Source of the DNA: an uncultured Cytophagaceae bacterium
Lineage (GTDB): Bacteria > Bacteroidota > Bacteroidia > Cytophagales > Spirosomataceae
Length of the DNA stretch: 42,758 nucleotides
Direction: 5' to 3'
NCBI GenBank assembly: GCA_903907745.1
Contig: CAIVPF010000065.1
Span: 1 to 42,758, forward strand
Under the pieces are notes generated by a model. It was not told the DNA's origin, made no database searches, and was given only the letters and a program-made list of their open reading frames with translations. The first letter of the stretch is position 1. Each line of letters opens with the position of its first letter. Shown in pieces: positions 33,523 to 41,635 of the stretch. The translations under genes were made by a program, and so were the position numbers.

Positions 33523-34224
33523 ATGAACAAATCGGTCATAATTAGTGGGGGAAGCCAAGGAATTGGTAAAGCACTCGTGAAAAAATTCCTTAAAGAGGGA
33601 TTCAACGTATATACATGTGGTAGAGACGCAAATAAATTATCAGGGCTAGAGAAAGAATTTTCGAATCCTGGCTTGAAAACATTTGTTGCGGATCTAAGTC
33701 AAAAAAATCAAGTACTTGATTTTGCCAATTGGATCCTAGCCCAGGAAAAGTCAATTGATGTCCTGATCAACAATGCCGGATTTTTCATGCCCGGGCAAAT
33801 TCAAAATGAAGAAGATGGCGTTTTAGAAGCACAAATCCAGGCAAACTTATACAGCGCCTATCACTTAACCAAAGCCCTACTCCCTACTTTTCAAGCCAAA
33901 AAATCGGGTCATATTTTTAGCATTTGCTCCACGGCTTCCATTACTGCTTATACGGCGGGTGGTTCTTATTGCATTAGTAAATTCGCACTGTTGGGTTTCA
34001 CGAAAGTATTGCGCGAGGAGCTTAAAACACAAGGCATCAAAGTCACCGCAGTGCTGCCCGGGGCCACCTTAACTCCTGCTTGGGATGGGGTGAATTTACC
34101 GGAAAGTCGGTTTATCCCGGCGGATGACGTGGCCGAAACGATTTTTTCAGCCTATCAAATGAGCCCTTCCACCGTATTGGAAGAAATCCTCATCCGTCCA
34201 CAATTAGGTGATATTGAATTATGA
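33523..34224 (+). CDS. Short-chain dehydrogenase/reductase (SDR)
   Basis: The 233-residue classical SDR has the cofactor motif 'ISGGSQGIGKALVKKF' (TGxxxGIG type), 'VLINNAGFF' (NNAG), the catalytic Ser in 'FSICSTASI' and the YxxxK motif in 'GSYCISKFAL'. 'VLPGATLTPAW' is the substrate-side loop. It should oxidise or reduce a carbonyl/hydroxyl group with NAD(P)H in the cytoplasm; the substrate is unknown. Its stop overlaps the tsaE start as ATGA, so it heads a tight operon SDR-tsaE-ald-hypothetical. Confidence 0.93.
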   Translation: MNKSVIISGGSQGIGKALVKKFLKEGFNVYTCGRDANKLSGLEKEFSNPGLKTFVADLSQKNQVLDFANWILAQEKSIDVLINNAGFFMPGQIQNEEDGVLEAQIQANLYSAYHLTKALLPTFQAKKSGHIFSICSTASITAYTAGGSYCISKFALLGFTKVLREELKTQGIKVTAVLPGATLTPAWDGVNLPESRFIPADDVAETIFSAYQMSPSTVLEEILIRPQLGDIEL

Positions 34225-34649
34225 TATTGGAAAAAACCTATGGCCTTTTGGAAATCCCTGCCTTGGCGGGGGAATTGTTGGAGAAGCTTCAAAACGCGCC
34301 AAACATCTGGTTATTTAGGGGGGAAATGGGTGCCGGAAAAACGAGTTTAATCAAAGAATTAGGCAAACAAATGGGCATCCAGCATGCTGTCCAAAGTCCA
34401 ACTTTTTCATTAGTTAATTCCTATGAGACCGGGGAGGGAAAACCGGTCTACCATTTTGATTTATATCGATTGGAAAATACGGCAGAGGCCCTGGACATCG
34501 GCATCGAAGAATACCTCGATTCCGGAAATCTTTGTTTGATCGAGTGGCCCGAACAGGCCGAAGAGCTTTGGAATATTCCACATGTTTGCTTCCAAATGGC
34601 GCATGTGAACGAAAATACGCGTAAATTAACCTGCGACAGGCCCTTATGA
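34221..34649 (+). CDS. tsaE: tRNA threonylcarbamoyladenosine biosynthesis ATPase TsaE
   Basis: The 142-residue protein has the Walker A 'FRGEMGAGKTSLIKELGKQM' (near residues 34-53), 'VQSPTFSLVNSYE' (the TsaE-specific threonine loop), 'PVYHFDLYRLENTAE' and 'GNLCLIEWPEQAEE' (Walker B side). TsaE powers t6A37 formation on ANN-decoding tRNAs with TsaB and TsaD. It overlaps the SDR stop by 4 bp at the start and the ald start by 4 bp at its end (ATGA). TcdA, which converts t6A to cyclic t6A, is also in the window (41636-42430). Confidence 0.96.
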   Translation: MILEKTYGLLEIPALAGELLEKLQNAPNIWLFRGEMGAGKTSLIKELGKQMGIQHAVQSPTFSLVNSYETGEGKPVYHFDLYRLENTAEALDIGIEEYLDSGNLCLIEWPEQAEELWNIPHVCFQMAHVNENTRKLTCDRPL

Positions 34650-35863
34650 ACGAATCTACTCATTTTCAAGAACTATTAGCCCAGCAAGGCATCCTACCCA
34701 TGGAGGCCATGACATGGACGAAGAAAAATGCCAAAAGTATTCACCTTGGGATTCCGAAAGAAGCCGATGCCGATGAAAATCGGATTGCCTTAAGTCCACA
34801 GGCGGTCCAATTATTGGTGGCCAATGGCCATGAAATACGCATCGAAAAATCGGCCGGAGAACGCGCTGGATTTTCGGATTCCGACTATTTATTAGCCGGA
34901 GGCCAAGTGACTGAGGATGTGCAATCCATCTGGAAAAGCGACTTGATCATTAAGATTCAAGCGCCCCATGCCGAAGAAATCAGCCAAATGAAAACGGGAA
35001 AGGCGATCATTTCTTGCGCCTCGCATCAGCATGTAAACGGGGCAATTTTAGATCTGCTAAATGAAAAGAAAATCTTGGCTCTTGGGCTAGAATATGCGGA
35101 GGACAATGGCGGTGGATTCCCATTCGTGAAGATCATGGCGGAAATTGCGGGTCAATTAATCCTGCCGATTGCCAGTGAATTGTTGCGTAAAAAAGCCCAA
35201 CCAGGCATTTTATTGGGAAATGTGACCGGAGTTCCCCCTTGCCATATCGTCTTATTAGGTTCTGGCGAGATCGTGGAGCAAATCGCCCGAAGCGCCTGGC
35301 ATGCGGGGATTCAGATGCAGGTTTTTGATAAGGACATTTATAAACTCCAAAGGCTTAAACAGAGTCTTGGATTCCCCCTGGTCACCCAAGTGATCGATTC
35401 CGAAAACCTACCCAAAGCCTTGCAAGATGCACGTGTGATTGTGGGCGCTCTTCGCTCGGAATCAGGCATTACGCCTTGCGTGGTGACGGAAGAAATGGTG
35501 AGTACATTAAAAGCAGGCACGCTGATTATGGATGTGTGCATCGACCAAGGCGGCTGTTTTGAAACGTCTGAATTAACGACATTGTCGAGGCCAACCTTTG
35601 AAAAATACGGAGTAAGTCATTATTGCGTCCCCAATATACCTTCCTTAGTTTCTCATACGGCGAGTTTAGCGATGAGTAATTTGATAACTTCCTTCTTGTT
35701 GAAAGCGGGAAAAACAGGGGGCGTGGAAGAAATGCTTTGGCAAGGAAAATCCTTTATGAAAGGTGTTTATTGTTTCAAAGGCCATGTGACCCACCCATTG
35801 GTCGGGAAATTAAACCAAAAGCCCGTGAAGGATATCCAATTATTATTACTGAGCAAAAGTTAA
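34646..35863 (+). CDS. ald: Alanine dehydrogenase
   Basis: The 405-residue protein matches the Bacteroidota form of alanine dehydrogenase: 'GIPKEADADENRIALSPQAV' near residues 34-53, 'SCASHQHVNGAIL' (substrate-site His), 'YAEDNGGGFPFVKIMAEIAG', 'LLGNVTGVPPCHIVLLGSGE', 'DVCIDQGGCFETSE' and 'YCVPNIPSLVSHTAS'. It interconverts L-alanine and pyruvate with NAD and ammonia. The NAD-binding turn reads GSGEIV rather than the usual GxGxxG, with Val in place of the third Gly. An extra ~30-residue N-terminal stretch precedes the catalytic core, as in the Bacteroidota subgroup. It overlaps tsaE by 4 bp and ends 1 bp before the next gene. Confidence 0.92.
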   Translation: MNESTHFQELLAQQGILPMEAMTWTKKNAKSIHLGIPKEADADENRIALSPQAVQLLVANGHEIRIEKSAGERAGFSDSDYLLAGGQVTEDVQSIWKSDLIIKIQAPHAEEISQMKTGKAIISCASHQHVNGAILDLLNEKKILALGLEYAEDNGGGFPFVKIMAEIAGQLILPIASELLRKKAQPGILLGNVTGVPPCHIVLLGSGEIVEQIARSAWHAGIQMQVFDKDIYKLQRLKQSLGFPLVTQVIDSENLPKALQDARVIVGALRSESGITPCVVTEEMVSTLKAGTLIMDVCIDQGGCFETSELTTLSRPTFEKYGVSHYCVPNIPSLVSHTASLAMSNLITSFLLKAGKTGGVEEMLWQGKSFMKGVYCFKGHVTHPLVGKLNQKPVKDIQLLLLSKS

Positions 35864-35864
35864 C

Positions 35865-36275
35865 ATGATCGAAGATTATACCGCCTTATCGAATGCCCCG
35901 AATTCTCCGGAATTGAATGGAAAATATTTGGGATTAATTTCCAGTGATTTCATCAAAGTGTTTGAATCCTTGAAGGAAACCGCCTATCAAATCAAAAAGC
36001 GTGGATTTTCTGATTTCCCGATATTTGTTAGTTCACAACGTACGATCGATATCGGTCAAAAATTAATTGGGGTCAACGAATTGAATGAAAACAAATGGAA
36101 TTACCATGCCTCGTTATTAGAAGAATTTCTTCAACGAAATTTAATCGCCGAAGAGAACAAGGAATTGTTTATTCAAAACTATAAGGACATCGAGGAATTT
36201 GCTTGTTTATTCGTCGTAGATGGACAGTTTACGAATTTCGTGTTTATTCCTTATCCAGAGGAATCGGCCTTATAA
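35865..36275 (+). CDS. Conserved hypothetical protein, last gene of the tsaE-ald operon
   Basis: The 136-residue protein has no signal peptide or membrane segment and looks like a compact alpha/beta cytoplasmic protein. Visible parts are 'LGLISSDFIKVFESLKETAY' (helical), 'FSDFPIFVSSQRTIDIGQKL' and 'YKDIEEFACLFVVDGQFTNF' (strands), ending in acidic residues. No recognisable domain or catalytic motif was found. It starts 1 bp after ald, so it is translated with it. The reading frame, coding bias and continuous length support a real gene. Its last 6 bases overlap the 3' end of convergent xerD. Confidence 0.75.
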   Translation: MIEDYTALSNAPNSPELNGKYLGLISSDFIKVFESLKETAYQIKKRGFSDFPIFVSSQRTIDIGQKLIGVNELNENKWNYHASLLEEFLQRNLIAEENKELFIQNYKDIEEFACLFVVDGQFTNFVFIPYPEESAL

Positions 36276-37178
36276 ATCGGCTTTCCGGCCACTCATGGGA
36301 TGAAAATCACGGACCATTTGGCTCAAAAATGCCCGATCCACATGGGTGTAAATCTCCGTGGTAAGAATCGATTCATGTCCCAACATCTCCTGCACCGCAC
36401 GTAAATCCGCACCCCCTTCGATGAGGTGGGTGGCAAAGGAATGTCGGAAGGTATGCGGACTAATTGTTTTCTTGATTCCCGCTTTTGCGGCCAAATCCTT
36501 GCAGATTAAAAATACCATCACCCGACTGAGCGCGCCTCCCCGACGGTTTAAAAAAACCACATTTGTTGCCGCTTTTTTCACCGGAATTTGCGGTCTTATA
36601 TGCTCCAAATAGACCTTTAAATAGTGAAATGCATCTCGTCCGGCGGGCACCAATCGTTCCTTATCTCCCTTCCCGACCACCTTGATAAAAGCACTTTCTT
36701 CATAGACATCGGTTAATTTCAAGTTGACCAATTCCGACACGCGAAGTCCTGCCCCATATAAAAACTCGAGCATGGCCCTATTTCGCAAACCTTCGTTGCT
36801 ACCCAAATCAGCCGCTTCTAAAATAGAGCTTATTTCATCGAAAGACAGGGTATCGGGCAATTTGCGACCTTTTTGAGGGCTCTTGATATGTACCGTAGGA
36901 TCCGCAGATATCCGCTCTTCAAACATCAAAAACTGAAAAAAACTACGAATACCTGATAAGCACCTCGCCTGGGTACTTGCCTCCACGCCTAACCCATGCA
37001 AGTCCTTTAAAAAATCAAGAAGATGATTTTCTTTGATATCTTCTACCGCTAGATGGAGAGGTGTTAAATAGTTGGCTAATTTACTGATATCGCGCAAATA
37101 GGCCTCATGAGAGTGTCCCGAAAGTCCACGTTCGATGCGTAAATAATGTCCAAAAGATTGGATTTCTTTTTCCCACAT
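36270..37178 (-). CDS. xerD: Tyrosine recombinase XerD
   Basis: The 302-residue protein has the N-terminal SAM-like core-binding domain ('FGHYLRIERGLSGHSHEAYL'). The tyrosine-recombinase catalytic set is present: Arg in 'YGAGLRVSELVNL', Lys in 'VVGKGDKERLVP', HxxR in 'SPHTFRHSFATHL', His in 'MLGHESILTTEIYTHV' and the nucleophile Tyr in that segment. The length and spacing fit XerD, which resolves chromosome dimers at dif together with XerC and FtsK; ftsK is at 26411-28861. No transposon or integron feature surrounds it, so a housekeeping role is most likely. It is divergent from aroQ and convergent with the hypothetical gene at 35865. Confidence 0.94.
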   Translation of the reverse strand: MWEKEIQSFGHYLRIERGLSGHSHEAYLRDISKLANYLTPLHLAVEDIKENHLLDFLKDLHGLGVEASTQARCLSGIRSFFQFLMFEERISADPTVHIKSPQKGRKLPDTLSFDEISSILEAADLGSNEGLRNRAMLEFLYGAGLRVSELVNLKLTDVYEESAFIKVVGKGDKERLVPAGRDAFHYLKVYLEHIRPQIPVKKAATNVVFLNRRGGALSRVMVFLICKDLAAKAGIKKTISPHTFRHSFATHLIEGGADLRAVQEMLGHESILTTEIYTHVDRAFLSQMVRDFHPMSGRKADL

Positions 37179-37255
37179 GGGCTTTTTGTTGGATCTATCT
37201 TATAAATTTAGGGGAATTACGTATTTTTACGCAGCGCAATCCAAAATTCTTTCCC

Positions 37256-37681
37256 ATGGGACGACAAAAAATTCTTATCATGAATGGCCCGAACTTAAAT
37301 TTGTTGGGCACTCGTGAACCCGAAATTTACGGGCATGAAACCTTTGAAGAATATTTCAATGGCCTAAAAGGAAAATTTGATCAAGAATTAGATTTATATT
37401 ATTTCCAATCGAACCATGAGGGGGCGATGATCGATAAATTGCACGAAGTTGGTTTTTCCTACGATGGTATTTTATTAAACGCTGGAGCCTATACGCATAC
37501 GTCGATTGGATTGGCGGACGCCATTTCCTCGATTAAAACTCCAGTTCTTGAAATTCATATTTCAAATGTACATGCCCGGGAATCCTTTCGTTCCCATAGC
37601 TATTTAAGTCCAAAATGCAAGGGTTGCATCGTAGGTTTCGGATTAAAAGGCTACGAATTAGGCTTATTATCTTTCCTTTAA
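37256..37681 (+). CDS. aroQ: Type II 3-dehydroquinate dehydratase
   Basis: The 141-residue protein starts 'MGRQKILIMNGPNLNLLGTR' as type II DHQases do. The catalytic Tyr is in 'EPEIYGHETF', 'FQSNHEGAMID' and 'LNAGAYTHTSIGLADAI' follow, and 'EIHISNVHARESFRSHSYLS' carries the catalytic His. It converts 3-dehydroquinate to 3-dehydroshikimate in the shikimate pathway as a dodecamer in the cytoplasm. It is divergent from xerD. A -7-like TATTTTTA (37222-37229, 7/8) lies upstream. The next gene starts 4 bp after its stop. Confidence 0.96.
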   Translation: MGRQKILIMNGPNLNLLGTREPEIYGHETFEEYFNGLKGKFDQELDLYYFQSNHEGAMIDKLHEVGFSYDGILLNAGAYTHTSIGLADAISSIKTPVLEIHISNVHARESFRSHSYLSPKCKGCIVGFGLKGYELGLLSFL

Positions 37682-37685
37682 AAAC

Positions 37686-38747
37686 ATGCTATCCTTTTAT
37701 CCAGGTCCTTCCAAGGTTTACCCTGAAGTCCTCGGATTTATCCAAGAGGCCTTTGATGAGGGAATGGTGAGCATCAATCATCGCAGTCCGCGCTTTGAAA
37801 AATTACTCAAAGCGACGCTGGATAGCCTCCATGAACAATGGAATATCCCAACGGATTATACGATTTACTTTATTTCCTCGGCGACAGAAGCTTGGGAAAT
37901 CGTGAGTCAATCATTAGTTGAAAAAAAATCCATGCACCTCTATAACGGGGCATTTGGTAAAAAATGGGCCCATTATGCCCGTCAAATTCATCCTGAATCG
38001 ATTTCGCATGAATTTGATTTGCAAGCAAGCTTACATGACATTTCCACAGGCTTGGATCTTTCAGATACAGATACGCTTTGCTTAGTTCAAAGTGAGACAT
38101 CGAACGGCAGTGGCCAACAAATTAAACGCAGCGATTACGCCATTGACCCTTCCTGTCTGATCGCTGTGGATGCCACTTCTTCGATGGGCGGAATTCTATT
38201 GCCTTGGTTAGAAGCGGATGTCTGGTTAGCCTCCGTTCAGAAATGCATGGGCATTCCAGCTGGCTTAGGCCTATTGATTTGTTCACCGAAGGCCCTTGCC
38301 CGCGCAGAAAAATTGCAAAAACGCGCCCATTACAATGACATTTTGCTCATGGAGGAAAATCGAAAACTGTTTCAAACCCATTATACACCCAATGTGTTAA
38401 GCATTTTTGTGTTACACAAATTGACTCAGTTTTTACCAAATTTGACCCAAATCCATGCACAAACCCTGGAAAAAGCAAAGATGTTAGAAGATTTTTGGAT
38501 AAGCCAAACAGGCTTCGAATTGAAATTTTTAATAGATAATCCGGCACTTCGCTTACCAACCGTCTTAGCGCTGCAAGGAAATCCTGCGGATATTCAAAGA
38601 ATCAAAAGCAAATGCTTCATTAGTCAGATCGAATTAGGTAACGGATATGGGACTTGGAAAGAAAATACGGTCCGAATTGCCAATTTCCCTAGTCACACAC
38701 CGGCCGACTTAGAACAACTATTTAACTCACTGAGCCATGGACTTTAA
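37686..38747 (+). CDS. Class V PLP-dependent aminotransferase (alanine-glyoxylate/phosphoserine aminotransferase-like)
   Basis: The 353-residue fold type I PLP enzyme opens 'MLSFYPGPSKVYPEVLGFIQ', as alanine-glyoxylate and phosphoserine aminotransferases do. It has 'NHRSPRFEKL', 'YFISSATEAWEIVSQSL' (phosphate-binding region), 'LVQSETSNGS', 'AVDATSSMGGI' (the Asp that pairs with the PLP nitrogen) and the Schiff-base Lys in 'LASVQKCMGIPAGLGLL'. The exact amino donor is unclear; a SerC-like role in serine biosynthesis and an alanine-glyoxylate role are both possible. It starts 4 bp after aroQ, and its end overlaps the MarC start by 11 bp. Confidence 0.87.
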   Translation: MLSFYPGPSKVYPEVLGFIQEAFDEGMVSINHRSPRFEKLLKATLDSLHEQWNIPTDYTIYFISSATEAWEIVSQSLVEKKSMHLYNGAFGKKWAHYARQIHPESISHEFDLQASLHDISTGLDLSDTDTLCLVQSETSNGSGQQIKRSDYAIDPSCLIAVDATSSMGGILLPWLEADVWLASVQKCMGIPAGLGLLICSPKALARAEKLQKRAHYNDILLMEENRKLFQTHYTPNVLSIFVLHKLTQFLPNLTQIHAQTLEKAKMLEDFWISQTGFELKFLIDNPALRLPTVLALQGNPADIQRIKSKCFISQIELGNGYGTWKENTVRIANFPSHTPADLEQLFNSLSHGL

Positions 38748-39306
38748 TTTTAAGGAGATTTTATCCTCTTCGCTTATTTTGTTTTCAGTGATTGATATTT
38801 TAGGGGCCATCCCCATTATCATCGACCTACGTAAAAAAAACGGGGATATTCATGCGGGCCAGGCCACACTCGTTTCGGGTCTTATCATGGTTGGCTTTTT
38901 CTTTGCCGGGAAACTCATCTTACAATTCTTAGGGGTGGACACCAATTCCTTCGCGGTGGCTGGGGCATTAATTTTGTTCTTAATCGGTTTAGAAATGACC
39001 TTAGGTCGTAATATTTTCAAAAACGAAGAAGTCACCACCGGATCACATTCCATCGTTCCCCTGGCCTTTCCGATAATCGCTGGTGCGGGAACGATGACGA
39101 CACTGATTTCTTTAAAATCCCAATTTGAAGATATTAACATCATCATTAGTATTTTCATCAATCTGATTTTCATTTATATCGTCTTGAAATCCAGTGTGTG
39201 GATCGAACGAAAATTAGGGAATGCCGGTACCCAAATTTTACGAAAAGTATTTGGAGTCATTCTGATCGCCATCGCCATCAAAATATTCAAAACCCGCCTC
39301 ATGTAA
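38737..39306 (+). CDS. MarC-family integral membrane protein
   Basis: The 189-residue protein has about six transmembrane segments. MarC/YchE features include 'FSVIDILGAIPIIIDLRKK' at the first segment, 'VAGALILFLIGLEMTLG' and 'VPLAFPIIAGAGTMTTLISL'. The family was once tied to multiple antibiotic resistance in E. coli, but that link was withdrawn and the function is unknown. The start overlaps the end of the aminotransferase gene by 11 bp, and its stop is 1 bp before the viroplasmin-RNase H gene. Confidence 0.93.
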   Translation: MDFNFKEILSSSLILFSVIDILGAIPIIIDLRKKNGDIHAGQATLVSGLIMVGFFFAGKLILQFLGVDTNSFAVAGALILFLIGLEMTLGRNIFKNEEVTTGSHSIVPLAFPIIAGAGTMTTLISLKSQFEDINIIISIFINLIFIYIVLKSSVWIERKLGNAGTQILRKVFGVILIAIAIKIFKTRLM

Positions 39307-39307
39307 C

Positions 39308-39931
39308 ATGGCAAAAAAACAAAAATACTATGTGATTTGGGCAGGCCATCAAACAGGCATTTTTGATTCCTGGGAGGAAACCGAAAAAAACATCAAAGGC
39401 TTTCCGCAAGCGCAATTCAAATCCTTTGATAGCAAAGAAGCGGCCTATCATGCCTCAAAAAAGAATTATTGGGCCAGCGTAACGCCTAAAAAAACACCCA
39501 GCGGTCATAAAAAATCGGGTCAAGAATTCATCGTCCCTTCCCTATCCGTCGACGCCGCTTGCGCCGGAAATCCAGGAATTCTCGAATACCAAGGCGTTAA
39601 CACAGCGACCAAAGAAGTGCTTTTCGCGCGCGGCCCCTTTCCCGTGGGAACCGTAAATCTAGGCGAGTTTTTGGCGATTGTCCACGGATTAGCCTTTTTG
39701 AAAAAAAACAATTCCCCCCTTCCGCTCTATTCAGATTCCAGAACTGCCATTGCCTGGGTGCGAAAAAAGGCCATTAAAACCAATCTGGAACGAAGTGCCC
39801 AAACCGAAATCCTCTTTGAATTAGTGGATAAAGCCATCGAATGGCTCAAAAACAATACATACACGACCCAAATTTTAAAGTGGGAAACCGAAGATTGGGG
39901 TGAAAATCCTGCCGATTATGGCCGCAAGTAG
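39308..39931 (+). CDS. rnhA: Viroplasmin-domain ribonuclease H1
   Basis: The 207-residue protein has an N-terminal caulimovirus viroplasmin/hybrid-binding domain ('KYYVIWAGHQTGIFDSWEET', residues 6-25). An RNase H domain follows. The catalytic acids are Asp in 'SVDAACAGNPG', Glu in 'NLGEFLAIVHG', Asp in 'LYSDSRTAIAWV' and the final Asp in 'NPADYGRK', so the active site is complete. It degrades RNA in RNA-DNA hybrids. This viroplasmin-RNase H form is common in Bacteroidota. The gene overlaps the following methyltransferase start by 14 bp. Confidence 0.95.
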   Translation: MAKKQKYYVIWAGHQTGIFDSWEETEKNIKGFPQAQFKSFDSKEAAYHASKKNYWASVTPKKTPSGHKKSGQEFIVPSLSVDAACAGNPGILEYQGVNTATKEVLFARGPFPVGTVNLGEFLAIVHGLAFLKKNNSPLPLYSDSRTAIAWVRKKAIKTNLERSAQTEILFELVDKAIEWLKNNTYTTQILKWETEDWGENPADYGRK

Positions 39932-40634
39932 ATCTATTTTTCGATTCAAAAAATTTCAGATTGCCCATGGGAAGCCCGGCCTAAAAATTAGTACGGAAGC
40001 CTGTTTATTTGGTGCATGGGCTTCGATATGGGCAAAAGGACGCATGTTGGACATCGGGACCGGATCAGGCGTACTCGCTTGTATGCTGGCGCAAAAACAT
40101 CCTGAGAGCTCCATCGATGCCATCGAAATACGCCAAGATGTAGCCGAACTCGCTGCCGAAAATGTACAAGCTAGCCCCTTTCATACCCAAATTTCGGTAC
40201 AGGACTCCGACTTGCAAAGCTTTTCCCCCAACCATTCCTACGATTTCATCATCTGTAATCCACCCTTTTTTCATCAGCATTTGGCGGCGGGCCAACAAGA
40301 TTTACAAGTCGCCATTCATGATGATTTATTACATGTACAGGATCTAACAGAAGGCATCCATCGACTTTTAAACCATACAGGTGAATTTGCCGTTTTATAT
40401 CCCCCACATGGCATGGAAAAATTCGAAAATTGCTGTGAAACCATGGGGCTATTTTTAAACCACAAAGCCTATATTTTTCATGATGAGGGCTCCCCGAATT
40501 TACGCATCATGGCCATCGGAAGTCGGGAAAATAAATCCAAGACACAAGAAAATATACGCATCAAGCATGCAGATGGTTCTTATACAGAGACCTTTGAAAA
40601 ACTTTTATCCGATTACTATTTACTCTTTTCCTAA
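39918..40634 (+). CDS. tRNA1(Val) (adenine(37)-N6)-methyltransferase-like SAM methyltransferase
   Basis: ATG 39918 gives 238 residues; an in-frame ATG at 39900 would overlap the previous gene further. 'FRFKKFQIAHGKPGLKISTE' resembles the TrmN6/YfiC N-terminus, 'MLDIGTGSGVLACMLAQKHP' is SAM motif I, and 'FIICNPPFF' is the NPP[FY] motif of adenine-N6 and exocyclic amine methyltransferases. TrmN6 methylates A37 of tRNA1(Val). The length and motif order match the family, but a related RNA adenine methyltransferase cannot be ruled out. The gene ends the aroQ-to-methyltransferase co-directional chain. Confidence 0.88.
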   Translation: MAASRSIFRFKKFQIAHGKPGLKISTEACLFGAWASIWAKGRMLDIGTGSGVLACMLAQKHPESSIDAIEIRQDVAELAAENVQASPFHTQISVQDSDLQSFSPNHSYDFIICNPPFFHQHLAAGQQDLQVAIHDDLLHVQDLTEGIHRLLNHTGEFAVLYPPHGMEKFENCCETMGLFLNHKAYIFHDEGSPNLRIMAIGSRENKSKTQENIRIKHADGSYTETFEKLLSDYYLLFS

Positions 40635-40653
40635 ACATTCATCAATGTTTTTG

Positions 40654-40661
40654 TATTTTTG
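40654..40661 (+). promoter_or_regulatory. -7 promoter box of the GtrB-like glycosyltransferase
   Basis: TATTTTTG is a perfect match to TAnnTTTG, 18 bp before ATG 40680. No TTG lies at the expected -33 distance. Confidence 0.45.
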
Positions 40662-40679
40662 CCTGATTGACGCATTTTT

Positions 40680-41633
40680 ATGACTCAAATTTCCATCATC
40701 ATACCACTTTTCAACGAGGCCGAGTCGCTTCCCGAGCTTTGCGCTTGGATCGACCAAGTCATGCAAAAAAATGCATTTTCCTATGAAATGATTTTCGTGA
40801 ACGATGGAAGTAATGATGATTCTTGGCAAGTCTTAGAGCGCCTTGGCAAAAAATACCCGAGTTTACAAGGCATCAGTTTTGCTCGAAACTATGGCAAATC
40901 AGCCGCCCTTCATGAAGGTTTTTCCAAAGCCACAGGCGATGTTATCATTACCATGGACGCGGATTTACAGGATTCGCCCGACGAAATTCCTGAATTATAC
41001 CGCATGATTACAGAGGATAATTTTGATTTGGTATCTGGTTGGAAACAAAAACGTTTTGACCCATTGTCGAAAACAATCCCGACCAAATTATACAATGCCG
41101 CCACCCGAAAACTGTCCGGCGTCTATTTGCATGATTTTAATTGTGGCTTAAAGGCCTATAAAAAAGAGGTCATTAAAACCTTGCGCCTCTATGGCGAAAT
41201 GCATCGCTATATTCCAGTCCAAGCGAAATGGAATGGCTTCACCAAAATAGGAGAAAAAGTGGTCCAACATCAATCCCGTAAATACGGCGTAACCAAATTC
41301 GGTCTAGAGCGTTTCCTCTATGGATTCCTCGATTTACTATCTATCTCTTTTGTGCAAGCCTTTGGAAAACGGCCCATGCATTTATTTGGTAGCCTAGGGA
41401 TTTTATCCTTTTTCTCGGGTTCATTGATCACCTGTTGGCTCATCGCTTATAAATTATATCAAATAGCCAACAACCTGAAATACCGAAATGTGACAGACAA
41501 TCCCTTGTTTTATCTTGCCCTCGTGGCGATTATATTAGGGGTTCAACTCTTTTTGGCAGGTTTCATCGGCGAATTAATAGTAACTAATTCGGATAAAACG
41601 ACCGATTATAAAATCAAGGATACGATTGACTAA
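40680..41633 (+). CDS. Family 2 glycosyltransferase, GtrB/DPM1-like polyprenyl-phosphate type
   Basis: The 317-residue protein has an N-terminal GT-A domain with 'ISIIIPLFNEAESLPELCAW', 'VNDGSNDDSW' and the catalytic 'MDADLQDSPDEIPEL'. 'HDFNCGLKAYKKEVI' and 'GEMHRYIPVQAKWNGF' are typical of the DPM1/GtrB group that glycosylates undecaprenyl phosphate. Two C-terminal membrane helices follow (about residues 235-260 and 275-300), ending in a short charged tail. It would load a sugar onto a lipid carrier on the inner face of the inner membrane, for later transfer in the periplasm. It starts from its own promoter box and is 2 bp upstream of tcdA. Confidence 0.92.
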   Translation: MTQISIIIPLFNEAESLPELCAWIDQVMQKNAFSYEMIFVNDGSNDDSWQVLERLGKKYPSLQGISFARNYGKSAALHEGFSKATGDVIITMDADLQDSPDEIPELYRMITEDNFDLVSGWKQKRFDPLSKTIPTKLYNAATRKLSGVYLHDFNCGLKAYKKEVIKTLRLYGEMHRYIPVQAKWNGFTKIGEKVVQHQSRKYGVTKFGLERFLYGFLDLLSISFVQAFGKRPMHLFGSLGILSFFSGSLITCWLIAYKLYQIANNLKYRNVTDNPLFYLALVAIILGVQLFLAGFIGELIVTNSDKTTDYKIKDTID

Positions 41634-41635
41634 AG

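Noticed and set aside
36270-37178. XerD as an integrase of a mobile element
   Set aside because: No att repeats, cargo, tRNA or transposition genes surround it; the length and motifs match housekeeping XerD.
37203-37210. TAAATTTA palindrome as a promoter for xerD
   Set aside because: It is only a 7/8 match with no TTG at the proper distance, in a generally AT-rich gap.
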